The notes: generated by a model not told the origin, from the letters alone. A stretch of DNA of 64,000 nt from Rodentibacter myodis (GCF_001999305.1 NZ_MLHQ01000014.1:30460-94459); one strand, 5' to 3'; positions 1-9,499 are shown, counted from the first letter of the stretch. Program-made: numbers and translations.

Positions 1-1
1 G

Positions 2-457
2 GTGCGAACCCTGTTGGGGACGACAAAAAAACAAAATGGCATAAAGGGACAAAATGATCTCTTTAAAGGAGCAGGATTATGTTTATTTGGCGGCGTGATT
101 GCAGGAATGACCGGCATCGGCGGTGGTTCAATTATGGCACCGTTAATTGGACGGCTTAACAGTGTCAAACCGCAACAAATCGCCCCTTATACCAATGCAA
201 TGATGATTATCGGCGGACTAGGCAGCCTTTATGGCTATCTTGCGAAAACACCAAATTATTATTTAGCAGGAAGCTGGCAAATTGGCTATGTAAATTTTTC
301 TGTAGTGATGATTGTGATTGGTGCAGTGTTTATAACAGGGTTTTTCTCAATGAAAATTCGTGGGCGGCTCGCCCCTGAACTCACGCAGAAATTATTGGGT
401 ATCATTTTATTGGTTATTGCGAGTTATATGGTCGGGAGTTACTACTTGAAAAATTAA
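2..457 (+). CDS. TauE/SafE-family permease, C-terminal part
   Basis: This is the carboxy-terminal part (about 150 residues) of a TauE/SafE (former DUF81) membrane permease, a family linked to export or import of sulfite, sulfoacetate and other organosulfur anions; the substrate here cannot be told. The start lies left of the window. The glycine-rich GMTGIGGGSIMAP stretch is the family signature at the start of the second half-repeat. Three or four hydrophobic segments follow, the last ending in VIASYMVGSYYLKN. The frame is open from base 2 to a TAA stop with no sign of damage. The next gene is 240 bp away and has its own leader, so the two need not be co-transcribed. Confidence 0.85.
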   Translation: MRTLLGTTKKQNGIKGQNDLFKGAGLCLFGGVIAGMTGIGGGSIMAPLIGRLNSVKPQQIAPYTNAMMIIGGLGSLYGYLAKTPNYYLAGSWQIGYVNFSVVMIVIGAVFITGFFSMKIRGRLAPELTQKLLGIILLVIASYMVGSYYLKN

Positions 458-647
458 GGGGAATTTAGTATCTAATGACGATCCGATTTTAAATTGAAAG
501 ACAAAAACATATTTCAATGTTTCTACTGAATCAAAAGCTAGATAGAATTTCTTTGCGTTTTACTGCTGATATCAATAAAAAATCAAACTAAGTATAAATA
601 AATCCTTATTGATGTGATATTGTGCTTTCCGTTCATTAACAATTCAC

Positions 648-661
648 TTGATTTATATCAA
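648..661. promoter_or_regulatory. Perfect FNR-type box upstream of tpsB
   Basis: The sequence TTGAT-TTAT-ATCAA matches the FNR/ANR consensus TTGATNNNNATCAA at every fixed base. Its centre is about 45 bp before the tpsB start codon and it is the only such site noticed in a non-coding stretch of the window. So close to the gene it may overlap the promoter and act as a repressor site, or the transcript leader may be very short. The rest of the 458-699 gap is AT-rich with nothing else recognisable. Confidence 0.55.
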
Positions 662-699
662 AAAGAAATTTTGGTTATTCAATTTTAGAAAGGATCTCT

Positions 700-2349
700 A
701 TGCCAAAAATCAAAAAGCCCCTTATTTTTCTTTTTTCCTTTGCGTTACCAATGGTGGTGTGGGCGGGTAATGTGCCGAGGGAGACGCAGGAATTTAATCG
801 TTTTCAACAAGATGCCAAGCAGCAATTGGAACAATTTCAGCAGGCAAGGCAACAACGTTGGGTTGAACAACATCAATATCAGCAACAACAGGCAGAACAA
901 AATCAAGCAGATTTATCGCAGGCTTGTTTGCCTTATTCGGGGATTCGGTTTGTTGGTTTTCATTTAATTGATCCTACGGTTTTTGCACCAATGCAGGGCG
1001 AATGTTTGAATGAAACCCGATTGAATCAATTAAGTCGGGATATTACCGCCGCTTATTTGGATTTGGGCTACATTTATAATCCTTTTCAATTTGAAGATGA
1101 TCATTCCGGTGTGCTGATAATGCGGGTGATGGAAGGCAAAATTGCAAAATTGTCGGGAGAAAGTTCAAGATTAAATTTTGCAATGTTGATGCCAAATGCA
1201 TTGGGGAATCCGCTGAATGTTAAAGATTTGGATCAAGCCTTGGATCAAGCCAATAAGATGGCGGGGAGTAAAGTCAGTGTTGATGTGTTACCGGCGAAAA
1301 ACGGGGAAATTGAATTGGCTTTTGTCAATGATGAAAAAGCACGTTTTAATGGCTTTATCGGTGCGGATAACTATGCGTCTAAACGTGTTGGGCGTTGGCA
1401 AAGTCGGGTGGGGGTGAATATTGATAGTCCGTTGGGATTATCCGATACCTTGTATTTGAGTGCGGCACATTCATTAAAATCGTTTTCCCATAATTTTAAT
1501 CGTTCGGTAGCGTTATTTCACAGTGTCCCTTATGGTTATTGGACGTTGAGTACCTTTGGCTCAATTTCACAATTCAAATACCAAATTCCGTTACAGCAAA
1601 CGGAAGCTCAGCAAAAAGGCTACACTTGGCAGGCGGCTTTTCGTGCCGATTATACGTTTAACCGAGGATCGAATTCTATTTCGAGTGCCTATGGACAATT
1701 AGAACGTTTACGTAGCAAAAGTTATTTTCAAGATGCGTTGATTCAACTACAAAGCCCTGCCCTCACCACAATGCAATGGGGTGTAAATCATTTACAGCTT
1801 TTTCCAAATGGATCATTGATTGCCGATATTAATTATGAACGGGGGCTAAAATGGTGGAATGCCACCGCTAATCAGGGACGGGATCAACCTGAGGGGCAAT
1901 TTAATAAATGGGTGGCGGATCTCAATTTCAACTATTTTCACCAAGTTTTTGGACAGACTTTTCATCAATCCGCCCGTTTATTGGGGCAGTATAGCCAAAA
2001 TTATTTGCCTGCCATTAAACAGGCTGATTTCTTAGGGCGTTATGCCATACGGGGTTTTAACGATCTTTCCCAATCAAATGAAAAAAGCATTATTTGGCAG
2101 AATAATTTGGCGTGGTTATATGAAAATGAAAACCAACAAATTTCCCCTTATGTGGGGTTGGATCTTGGTATTCAAAAAGCCTCATCGGGGGATACCCACA
2201 GTCAACGGGCATTAGGCTATGCCATCGGGCTGAAAATCATTCACCCACGTTGGCAAACGCAATTAGAGTGGGCAACAGGGCGATTGTTCCGGTCGAATCA
2301 AATTTTGCAGGAACGGAGTGTTTACGTTAATGTGAATGTTTATTTCTAA
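700..2349 (+). CDS. TpsB-type outer-membrane transporter (ShlB/FhaC/HecB family)
   Basis: Two-partner secretion transporter that would carry the TpsA adhesin encoded downstream across the outer membrane. The 549-residue product starts with a signal peptide ending near VVWAG, followed by a Gln-rich helix-like linker (about residues 35-75). A POTRA_2 domain runs from about residue 78 (CLPYSGIRFVGF) to about 190. A ShlB/FhaC beta-barrel follows, opening with FNGFIGADNYASKRVGRWQ. The IRGF motif near residue 450 corresponds to the conserved (V/R)RG(Y/F) of the L6 loop. The last residue is Phe, as usual for Omp85-related barrels. Length is typical. The ATG lies 6 bp after an AAAGGA ribosome binding site. 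The gene is intact and directly precedes its presumed substrate gene. Confidence 0.9.
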   Translation: MPKIKKPLIFLFSFALPMVVWAGNVPRETQEFNRFQQDAKQQLEQFQQARQQRWVEQHQYQQQQAEQNQADLSQACLPYSGIRFVGFHLIDPTVFAPMQGECLNETRLNQLSRDITAAYLDLGYIYNPFQFEDDHSGVLIMRVMEGKIAKLSGESSRLNFAMLMPNALGNPLNVKDLDQALDQANKMAGSKVSVDVLPAKNGEIELAFVNDEKARFNGFIGADNYASKRVGRWQSRVGVNIDSPLGLSDTLYLSAAHSLKSFSHNFNRSVALFHSVPYGYWTLSTFGSISQFKYQIPLQQTEAQQKGYTWQAAFRADYTFNRGSNSISSAYGQLERLRSKSYFQDALIQLQSPALTTMQWGVNHLQLFPNGSLIADINYERGLKWWNATANQGRDQPEGQFNKWVADLNFNYFHQVFGQTFHQSARLLGQYSQNYLPAIKQADFLGRYAIRGFNDLSQSNEKSIIWQNNLAWLYENENQQISPYVGLDLGIQKASSGDTHSQRALGYAIGLKIIHPRWQTQLEWATGRLFRSNQILQERSVYVNVNVYF

Positions 2350-2421
2350 GGTTTAACGCGAAAGTGCGGTCAATTTTAGAGAGGTTTTATTTCGTCAATA
2401 CAGAAAACCGGATAATATTTT

Positions 2422-2498
2422 GTAGGGGCGATATGCCGGTGTTCTTGATATTAATTCATTGAAATTTTTTGATAGAACGCGAAGCATCGTCCCCCTAC
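2422..2498. repeat. Imperfect inverted repeat between tpsB and tpsA
   Basis: Two arms, GTAGGGGCGATATGC and GCATCGTCCCCCTAC, flank about 47 bp and pair perfectly over the outer 7 bp and partly beyond. The TGTAGGGGCG start resembles short intergenic hairpin repeats scattered in many bacterial genomes; a related-looking hairpin lies at 30882-30900. The rest of the 474-bp tpsB-tpsA gap holds three uptake sequences (2362, 2562 and 2739) and no gene. The first two face each other around this repeat, so the whole block could fold in RNA and lower tpsA expression relative to tpsB. Confidence 0.45.
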
Positions 2499-2823
2499 TG
2501 ATCATATTATTTCGGTTTGGTGTGTCCACGGCATCATATTGTAAAATTTAACGAAAAATTGACCGCACTTTGATCTCGATACCATCACTTCATTATGGCT
2601 CGCCACTTCATTTTGTGACTTCACTCACAAATTTAATATTTCCTTCCTGTCGGGCATAGATTTTTTCCTTTGAATACCTAAAATGGTTGCGCCTTATTAA
2701 GGCTATTTTTATTCCGAGAACGTAATATTAATAGCACAAAGTGCGGTCAATTTTGGTATTGTTTTTTGTCATTAGGCGATATTGGATGACCGTAGATTCC
2801 TTTCTTATTTTATGGACTTTTTT

Positions 2824-5800
2824 ATGAGCAAATTTTCCTTATCAAAAATTACCCTAGCCCTTTCCTTGTGTTATGTCGCGCAAAGTTATGCAGAGATTCA
2901 ATCGGCAAACACGAATACTCAAGTATCTCAGCAAAAAGGGGTTGAAATTATCAATATCGCCACCCCAAGTCAGTCCGGCTTATCGCACAACCAATATAAT
3001 AAATTTAATGTGGATAAAGCAGGGGCGGTATTAAACAATGCCCGCCAAGATAGCCAATCTCAATTAGCGGGACAAGTGGCGGCAAACCCAAATTTACGCC
3101 AACAATCTGCCACCGTGATTTTAAATGAAGTGGTTAGCCGTAATCCTTCTCATATTGCGGGTAAACAGGAAATTGTAGGGCAACGTGCCGATTATATTTT
3201 AGCAAACCCGAACGGGATTAGCGTTGAGGGCGGTGGCTTTATTAATACGCAAAGAGCCTCTTTGGTGGTGGGTAAACCAACGGTTGAACAAGGTTATTTA
3301 ACGGGCTACCAAGTGGATGGTGATAAAGCACTAACGGCGAAAGGCACGGTTAGCGGGGCGAATACCCTTGATTTGATTGCACCAACGGTGAGTGTTTCCG
3401 GCAATCTTCAAGCCGAAGGCGATGTGAATGTTGTGATGGGGCGTAATAAAGTGGCTCGCCAAAATGACGGTCAATTAACGGTAACTGTTCTACCATCACA
3501 ACAAGGGCAAGTGTTAGACGGTAAAGTGGTGGGCAGTATTCAAGCAGGGCGAATCCGTATTCATTCCACTGATGAACAAGCTAATGTTGCGATTACTGCG
3601 ACCAAGTTAGAAGCCAAAGAAGTGTTGGTTACGGCGGGCAATGCCAAATTAGACGGGACGGTTAAGAAATCTTCAAAAATTGTGAATACGCCGATTAGTC
3701 AAAATGGTTATGGCGGCTTAAAAGAACGTTCAAGCAAAACGGAAACCTTTGATAAAACCAGCATTAAAGCCGATAAAGTTACCGTGCTTGCCTCAAATCA
3801 TTTAACCTTATCCGGTGCGGAAATTAAGGCAAAAGAAGCCACGGTAATTGGGGGGAAAACCCATATTGGTGCAACTAAAACGACGGATCGTTTCCATACT
3901 GCAGAAACCCGTGCAAAAGGCAGCACTAAATTAGTGGAAACCGATGACAGTAAATTGGAAACCGCACACAGAACAACCATTCAGGCAGATTCCGTTACAC
4001 TTGGTGCAATCAAGGATCAATTAACCGCAGAAGGCGTGAAAATTACCACCAACGCATTGACATTACACGGTGAGAAAGGCATTTCCACAAAAGGCGTGCA
4101 GGAAGTGAATTACTATGATGCCACGGCGACTTTCCGCAATGAACCGAAAAAACATAAAACAGGCTACAGTTTACAGACAGCGAAAGCCTACAACTATGTG
4201 GCAAGCGAACTAAACGTAAAAGACGATATGATCGTATCAGGCGGTAATGTTAATTTTGCAGGTACGATTGCGAAAGTAGATGGCGATTTAGTGGTTGAAA
4301 ATAAAGGCCGTTTATCTTTTAGTTCGGAAGAAGTGAAAAACGATCACGTGGTTAATGATAAAGAAAGGTACTGGGGCGGATTGGCTGGTTCAAAAACACT
4401 TGCTTCAACCCGTAAAGATTATGTACAGCAAGGGGCGGACTTTACCGTTAAAGGGGCAATTTTAGTTGATGCCGGAAATGGCGTTAAAGTCACAGGCAGC
4501 CGTGTGGTATCGGGCAAGGATGCATTGGTTAAAGGAAATAAAGGAAGTTTAACGGTTAATTCTGTACAAGATTATCATTCCTACACCGAAAAAAGCCGTA
4601 CGGGGATGATTTTTGATATTACTAAAGAACGTACTCAAGGCTATAAAACCAGCTATATCACCAAAGGTTCGGAGCTAAAATCCAAATCTAACCTTCAACT
4701 TGTGACAGATAAAAATGTGAATGTTGTGGGGAGCAGAGTCGAAGCAGGAGGCTTATTGGATATTTCCGCCAAGGGTAACGTGAATGTAAAAGGCGGCAAC
4801 AATGAAGTGAGACAAATTTTACATAAATCGGGCATTGGCTTTAGCACTAAAGTGGAAAAACCAACGTTAACCTTAGATTATGAAGGCGTGGCAAAATCAT
4901 CCATAGAAACCGTGAAAGGGCTGATTGGTGGTACGGTTAAAATGACGGATGCGGCTGAAGCGGTGGCTAACAATGTGAAAGACAATTTGAAATTTAAAGG
5001 CGAAGCCAGTGCCACGTTCGGCTTTTTTAATGATGCACAATCTTCTGCCGAATATACCCATACGCCATCAGTGGTAAGTGGTGCAACCACCAATATTTCG
5101 GCTAATCGTGTTAATGTTGCCGGCAGTAAAATTGAGGCGACAAAAGGCGATCTCAATGTAAACGCCAATGCGGTGATGACCAATGCACAGCACGATAGCT
5201 ATTTTGATTCCAACATTCATACCGCCTTTGGTATTACCAATACGGTGACCGTAACAGAAAGTGCGGTAACAAATAAGGTTGCTTTAGGCATTACTCATAA
5301 AGACACCTATAAAGAAGGTACGAATGCTCAAGCAAGCCAACTTTCAGCAGCGAAGGATATTAATCTTAATGCAAGACATTTGATTACCCATCAAGGAACG
5401 GAGATTCAAGCCGGTGGAAATATTAACGAAAATGCTAAAGTGGTAAGCCATACGCCTGAATATAATACAGAAAATGGTAAGCAGAAAAACTTTGATTTGG
5501 GGTTAACCTTAACCACTTCTGTCGATAAAAACAAAGCGGTGAATGGTAGCTTGGTGTTAGGTATTTCCGGGGGACGTGAAAAACATCAAGAAAGCAATGC
5601 ACAAAGTACCACATTAACAGCGGGTAAAGATATTAACGTCAATACAGATAAATTATCTGATGTGGCAACCCAATATACCGCAGGCAATAATGTAAATCTC
5701 AATTCCAAAGTTCATACGATTGAATCGGCACAAAATACGAAGGAAGATGAAAAACTCAGTGCCGGTGTAACCATTGGGGTGAGTGCAGGCACGAAAGATT

Positions 5801-7092
5801 TTGTCACCGGTACGGCAGGGGTGAATGTTGGGATTCATTTCCAAAAAGATCAAAGTAATTCAAGCACGGCACATATTGCAAATGTGGCAGGAAACAACGT
5901 GAATATCAACACGGGTAAATTAAACAGCCAAGGGGATATTTCAGCGAAAAATGATGTGAATATTAATGCAAACAGTGCGAGCTTCACTCAATCGCAAAAT
6001 ACCAGCAGCCATAAAGGTGGTGGTTTTAACTTAAATATTGGGGTTGGGGCGATTGCTATCCCTGCCGCAGGTGCCGCATTGCCTTCCGTTGATGTAAGTT
6101 TTAATGCCAACAGCCACAAAGGCAACCGTACCGATGCGGTAATTCACAGGGTTGAAGGCGGCAACAATGTAGGCATTCACGCTAAACAAGATGTGAGCTT
6201 ACAAGGTACTAACGTTCAAGCAGGCAATACGGCAAGCATTAGTGGCAATACGGTTACCGTACAACCGGGTAAAAGCCAAGTACAAGAGCTGAATGTCAGT
6301 GTGGGCGGTGGTGTCAGTGTGGGAGCAAATGCGTCCAGCTTAGGTATTAACGGCAATGTCAATGTGAAACACGAAAACAGCACCACCCACCCGGGTGTTT
6401 CCATTAATGGTCAAAACGTGAACATCAAATCCGAAAATGGCGTGCATTTAACAGGCGTAACCTCTAATAGCACCAATTTAACCATTGATGGCGGTAAAGG
6501 TGACGTTATTTTAGATTCTGCGAAAAATAACGTAAACAAAACCGAAGTGGATGTCGGTTTAGCCTTAAACGGTGGATTAAGCGGTAACAAATGGACACCG
6601 GAAAGCGGTTCAGGCAAATTAAATGTGGATGTTGTGCGTAATGAAACCCACACCACCACGGATTTGACCGCAGAAAATGCCACTATTTCCGGTAATAACG
6701 CTCACTTTAACGGCAGCAGTATCAATGCAACGAATGTCACCAATAACCTTAAAGGTTCGGTAACAAGCAGTGCAGTAACGGATAAAGTGAACGAAACCGG
6801 CGTACATCTTTCAGCCAACGGTAGCGGTAAATTTACCCCATACCCAGCAGATAACTGGGCGGAAAGTGCGAAGAAAGATTGGGATAACGGCACTATTGCC
6901 GGAGTGAATGCGGATATCAACGTAAAAGTGGACGCCACCAACACCGAGACCGTAAAACAGGGGGGAATTAATCCACCAAAACCACAAGTGATTAAAAATA
7001 ACGTGGTAAAAGCGAATGTGGAACTCACGACAAAAGTGAAATCCCGTATAGAAAACTTTATCAAACAACAGCAACAACTGCGCCGTAGATAA
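2824..7092 (+). CDS. TpsA-type filamentous hemagglutinin-like adhesin
   Basis: Large secreted exoprotein (about 1,422 residues) of the FHA/TpsA family, the presumed substrate of the upstream TpsB. An earlier in-frame ATG at 2782 exists, but the ATG at 2824 begins a clean signal peptide (MSKFSLSKITLALSLCYVAQ, cleavage near SYA-EIQ), so I chose it. The TPS secretion domain covers roughly residues 25-280 and has the NPNGI motif (in ILANPNGISVEGG) and an upstream NEVVSRNPS segment. The remainder is a long right-handed beta-helix of hemagglutinin repeats (AGKDINVN, VNIKSENG, AGNNVNLNSK types). The protein ends in a basic tail (QQQQLRRR). There is no VENN pretoxin motif and no toxin-like C-terminus or immunity gene, so this looks like an adhesin and not a CdiA effector. 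Confidence 0.88.
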   Translation: MSKFSLSKITLALSLCYVAQSYAEIQSANTNTQVSQQKGVEIINIATPSQSGLSHNQYNKFNVDKAGAVLNNARQDSQSQLAGQVAANPNLRQQSATVILNEVVSRNPSHIAGKQEIVGQRADYILANPNGISVEGGGFINTQRASLVVGKPTVEQGYLTGYQVDGDKALTAKGTVSGANTLDLIAPTVSVSGNLQAEGDVNVVMGRNKVARQNDGQLTVTVLPSQQGQVLDGKVVGSIQAGRIRIHSTDEQANVAITATKLEAKEVLVTAGNAKLDGTVKKSSKIVNTPISQNGYGGLKERSSKTETFDKTSIKADKVTVLASNHLTLSGAEIKAKEATVIGGKTHIGATKTTDRFHTAETRAKGSTKLVETDDSKLETAHRTTIQADSVTLGAIKDQLTAEGVKITTNALTLHGEKGISTKGVQEVNYYDATATFRNEPKKHKTGYSLQTAKAYNYVASELNVKDDMIVSGGNVNFAGTIAKVDGDLVVENKGRLSFSSEEVKNDHVVNDKERYWGGLAGSKTLASTRKDYVQQGADFTVKGAILVDAGNGVKVTGSRVVSGKDALVKGNKGSLTVNSVQDYHSYTEKSRTGMIFDITKERTQGYKTSYITKGSELKSKSNLQLVTDKNVNVVGSRVEAGGLLDISAKGNVNVKGGNNEVRQILHKSGIGFSTKVEKPTLTLDYEGVAKSSIETVKGLIGGTVKMTDAAEAVANNVKDNLKFKGEASATFGFFNDAQSSAEYTHTPSVVSGATTNISANRVNVAGSKIEATKGDLNVNANAVMTNAQHDSYFDSNIHTAFGITNTVTVTESAVTNKVALGITHKDTYKEGTNAQASQLSAAKDINLNARHLITHQGTEIQAGGNINENAKVVSHTPEYNTENGKQKNFDLGLTLTTSVDKNKAVNGSLVLGISGGREKHQESNAQSTTLTAGKDINVNTDKLSDVATQYTAGNNVNLNSKVHTIESAQNTKEDEKLSAGVTIGVSAGTKDFVTGTAGVNVGIHFQKDQSNSSTAHIANVAGNNVNINTGKLNSQGDISAKNDVNINANSASFTQSQNTSSHKGGGFNLNIGVGAIAIPAAGAALPSVDVSFNANSHKGNRTDAVIHRVEGGNNVGIHAKQDVSLQGTNVQAGNTASISGNTVTVQPGKSQVQELNVSVGGGVSVGANASSLGINGNVNVKHENSTTHPGVSINGQNVNIKSENGVHLTGVTSNSTNLTIDGGKGDVILDSAKNNVNKTEVDVGLALNGGLSGNKWTPESGSGKLNVDVVRNETHTTTDLTAENATISGNNAHFNGSSINATNVTNNLKGSVTSSAVTDKVNETGVHLSANGSGKFTPYPADNWAESAKKDWDNGTIAGVNADINVKVDATNTETVKQGGINPPKPQVIKNNVVKANVELTTKVKSRIENFIKQQQQLRRR

Positions 7093-7113
7093 TTTTTCAT
7101 TATTATAAAAATC

Positions 7114-7149
7114 AACCGCACTTTATTAGAATTAGAGTGCGGTTTTTTT
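7114..7149 (+). terminator. Uptake-sequence-based terminator after tpsA
   Basis: AACCGCACT and AGTGCGGTT form a 9-bp stem with a 13-nt loop followed by a run of T. The left arm is a full uptake sequence in reverse orientation and the right arm is an 8-base match to it. It lies 22 bp beyond the tpsA stop codon. Confidence 0.75.
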
Positions 7150-7259
7150 AGATAAATTTTTAGCATTATTTGGGAATAAAAGTAAGAACATAAGCTGGTA
7201 TCTATTGATATTAAGTTTCAATAAAATCAAATTATAGAGATATATCTGGGAAGTTCTCC

Positions 7260-7826
7260 TTATAATCCATTCATTGCATTAATAATTTTTATTTCATCAA
7301 ACTTTTTTACATCCTGTGCGTAAATGGTGGTTTGCTGAATTTTGCCTTCGCGTAATAATTTTTCCCGTTGCGTCCCTTGCAACAGTGGGGTATCGGGGGT
7401 GAACCATTGGTTTCCTTGGCGAAAGATTAAATTTCCAATGGAACAATCTGTCACTTTGCCATTTTTGATAATGATAATTTCATCGCACTGTCCCCGTTGG
7501 GCGAACAGGGCGTTGAGCAAATCTCGTTGGGTGTATTTCAAGCCGTATTCAATTTCATCACACACAACGGGTTGAAAAGTGCGGTAGATTTTTCGGGTAT
7601 ATTCAACATATTGAATTTGGGCGGTTTCGGCATTGTAATCAATACGACAACGTACCAATTTATCTTGTAAGTGGCTGGGGAGTTGGATTAAATCCAAAAG
7701 TGTAAAAATTTTGACCGCACTTTTGCCATAAAATTGGCGGAGGCTGCGTTCATAACGGGCTTGGTGATAGGCAATATTTTGAATTTCGCCTTTTTCTATT
7801 GCCAAGGTTTCAAACAATGGAAACAT
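7260..7826 (-). CDS. pabC: Aminodeoxychorismate lyase (class IV aminotransferase)
   Basis: Pyridoxal-phosphate fold type IV enzyme expected to turn 4-amino-4-deoxychorismate into p-aminobenzoate and pyruvate for folate synthesis. The 188-residue protein is shorter than E. coli PabC (about 269). It retains the family segments: a Lys in GLKYTQRD as the probable PLP lysine, the V-T-D-x-S-x-x-N-L-I/F motif (VTDCSIGNLIF), and WFTPDTPLLQGTQR. Its ATG overlaps the pabB stop (TAATG), so translation is coupled. The neighbours pabB and, divergently, pabA support this role over a branched-chain or D-amino acid aminotransferase. Confidence 0.82.
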   Translation of the reverse strand: MFPLFETLAIEKGEIQNIAYHQARYERSLRQFYGKSAVKIFTLLDLIQLPSHLQDKLVRCRIDYNAETAQIQYVEYTRKIYRTFQPVVCDEIEYGLKYTQRDLLNALFAQRGQCDEIIIIKNGKVTDCSIGNLIFRQGNQWFTPDTPLLQGTQREKLLREGKIQQTTIYAQDVKKFDEIKIINAMNGL

Positions 7827-8815
7827 TAATTTTCCTCTCTGATCGGTAAATAGATGGGTAAATAGACTTTTTCCAGTAATTCCTGATATTCCTCTTCCAA
7901 TTTACTGTGGATGGTGATTCCGCCACCACTGTGAAAGTAAAATTTATCGCCACATTGGGAAATAAACCGAATCGCCACCGCACTTTGCAGATTTTTTCCA
8001 TCGAAAAGACCAAAAACGCCGGTGTAATAACCGCGAGGTTGTTTTTCTGCCGATTGAATAATTTGCACGGTTTTTTCTTTCGGCGCGCCACTGATAGAAC
8101 CCGCCGGTAATAAGGTGGCGAGGAGTGTTCCCACTTTTTCTTGCCAGTTTTCTTCCGCTTCACCGCAAATCTCCGAGCTTGTCTGCAAGATTTCCCCTTT
8201 TTGTGTTTGAATGTGATCCACATAGCGAAATCGGGTCACTTGAATGTTTTTGGCAACCATTGCGAGATCGTTACGCATTAAATCAACAATGGTGTAATGT
8301 TCACGCTGTTCTTTTTCATCATTTAATAATTGTTCTTCCGCATTGGGTAATTGGGCGTTAATCGTGCCTTTCATTGGGTAAGTGGTGATTTTATTATCGT
8401 GAATATTCACAAAACATTCGGGGGAAAAGCACACAAATTGATCTTTCAGCCATAATTTATAAGGGGCGTTGGTTTGGTAAAAAAGCTGTTCCGGCGTGAA
8501 ATTGCCTGAAATTTCGGTCGGGTAGGTCAAGTTCAATAGATAGGAATTGCCTTGTTGCAATGCCTGACGGACAATTTCAAAACCTTGTTGATAATCAGAA
8601 AGCGAAATCGGCTTTTTGTTTATATGAAGAGGTTTCGGCAAAAAGGATTTTTGTTCTTCAACATTGGTTTTGCCTAAAAAATTAAAAAAAATGCCTTGCG
8701 AAGCGGTGTTTTCTAAGGGAAGAATAAGCGGTTTTTTCTGTTCAAAATCAATTAGAAAGAAAAAAGGGGTGCGTTCTTTGCCGTAGTGATTTGCCTGCTG
8801 AATAAAATGTTGCAT
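7826..8815 (-). CDS. pabB: Aminodeoxychorismate synthase component I
   Basis: Chorismate-utilising enzyme that with PabA glutaminase makes 4-amino-4-deoxychorismate from chorismate and glutamine. The 329-residue protein is essentially the chorismate-binding domain, shorter than the roughly 450 residues of E. coli PabB because the N-terminal part is reduced. Visible motifs include IVDLMRNDLAMVAKNIQV, PAGSISGAPKEKT and, near the C-terminus, YFHSGGGITIHSKLEEEYQE. The ISGAPK lysine is the residue that distinguishes PabB-type enzymes. It forms a coupled unit with pabC downstream and is divergent from pabA across a 56-bp gap, which must hold both promoters. Confidence 0.88.
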   Translation of the reverse strand: MQHFIQQANHYGKERTPFFFLIDFEQKKPLILPLENTASQGIFFNFLGKTNVEEQKSFLPKPLHINKKPISLSDYQQGFEIVRQALQQGNSYLLNLTYPTEISGNFTPEQLFYQTNAPYKLWLKDQFVCFSPECFVNIHDNKITTYPMKGTINAQLPNAEEQLLNDEKEQREHYTIVDLMRNDLAMVAKNIQVTRFRYVDHIQTQKGEILQTSSEICGEAEENWQEKVGTLLATLLPAGSISGAPKEKTVQIIQSAEKQPRGYYTGVFGLFDGKNLQSAVAIRFISQCGDKFYFHSGGGITIHSKLEEEYQELLEKVYLPIYLPIREEN

Positions 8816-8871
8816 TGTGCTGTGTCTAATTTTGCGTAAAATTGCCCGATTATAACGAAAGCCGAGCTGTT

Positions 8872-9441
8872 ATGAAATTACTCATCATTAATAATCACGA
8901 TTCTTTTACCTTCAATTTGGTGGATCTTATTCGCCGTCTTGATGTGCCTTTTGAGGTGTTGAATGTGGAAGATTTAAAAGAAAACACACCGGAATGTTAC
9001 ACACATATTTTGATTTCTCCCGGCCCTGATGTACCGCGTGCTTATCCGCAGTTGTTTGAGATGTTGGAAACGTATCATCAACGAAAATCCATTTTGGGCG
9101 TATGTTTGGGACATCAAACGATCTGCGAGTTTTTTGGCGGCACACTTTATAATTTAGCCGCGGTTCGCCACGGGCAAAAACAGCATTTAAAAGTGCGGTC
9201 AAATTCGGCGTTGTTTTTGGGATTGCCAAAGGAATTTGAGATTGGGTTGTATCATTCTTGGGCGGTCAGCACGGCGAATTTTCCCGAAGTATTAGACGTT
9301 ACCGCCGTTTGTGACGAAGAAGTGGTGATGGCAATGCAACATAAATCCTTGCCTGTTTATGGCGTGCAGTTTCATCCGGAATCTTATATGTCGGAATACG
9401 GAGAACAAATTTTGCGAAATTGGTTGGGGACGGATTCATAA
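8872..9441 (+). CDS. pabA: Aminodeoxychorismate/anthranilate synthase glutaminase subunit
   Basis: Class I glutamine amidotransferase subunit that supplies ammonia to PabB (and in some bacteria also to TrpE). The product has 189 residues when started at the ATG beginning MKLLIINNHDSFTFNLVDL. A TTG start 30 bp upstream is possible but would add residues outside the family. The catalytic Cys is in GVCLGHQTICEFFGG, and the His-Glu pair in GVQFHPES. An oxyanion-type ISPGPDVP loop is also present. The position facing pabB-pabC argues for PabA. An uptake sequence lies inside the coding region at 9191. Confidence 0.88.
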   Translation: MKLLIINNHDSFTFNLVDLIRRLDVPFEVLNVEDLKENTPECYTHILISPGPDVPRAYPQLFEMLETYHQRKSILGVCLGHQTICEFFGGTLYNLAAVRHGQKQHLKVRSNSALFLGLPKEFEIGLYHSWAVSTANFPEVLDVTAVCDEEVVMAMQHKSLPVYGVQFHPESYMSEYGEQILRNWLGTDS

Positions 9442-9447
9442 TAGTGC

Positions 9448-9499
9448 TTGCTAATTAAACAAAAATACGTAGTATAGCCGTCTATACGTCAATACATCC
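9448..9499 (+). promoter_or_regulatory. metK promoter with tandem MetJ-type boxes
   Basis: A sigma-70 promoter is visible as TTGCTA (9448-9453), 16 bp, TAGTAT (9470-9475). Immediately downstream are three adjacent 8-mers, AGCCGTCT, ATACGTCA and ATACATCC (9476-9499), which resemble the MetJ box AGACGTCT in the tandem 8-bp phasing that MetJ needs. They cover the expected transcription start. MetJ with S-adenosylmethionine represses metK in enteric bacteria, so feedback control by the enzyme's own product is the likely function. Confidence 0.65.

Noticed and set aside
2824..7092. CdiA-type contact-dependent inhibition toxin
   Set aside because: No VENN motif, no toxin-like C-terminus and no small immunity gene; the next gene is pabC on the other strand.
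6702..7166. 154-codon frame on the minus strand inside tpsA
   Set aside because: It is the opposite-strand shadow of a repetitive, low-complexity gene and shows no family features; tpsA is intact across it.
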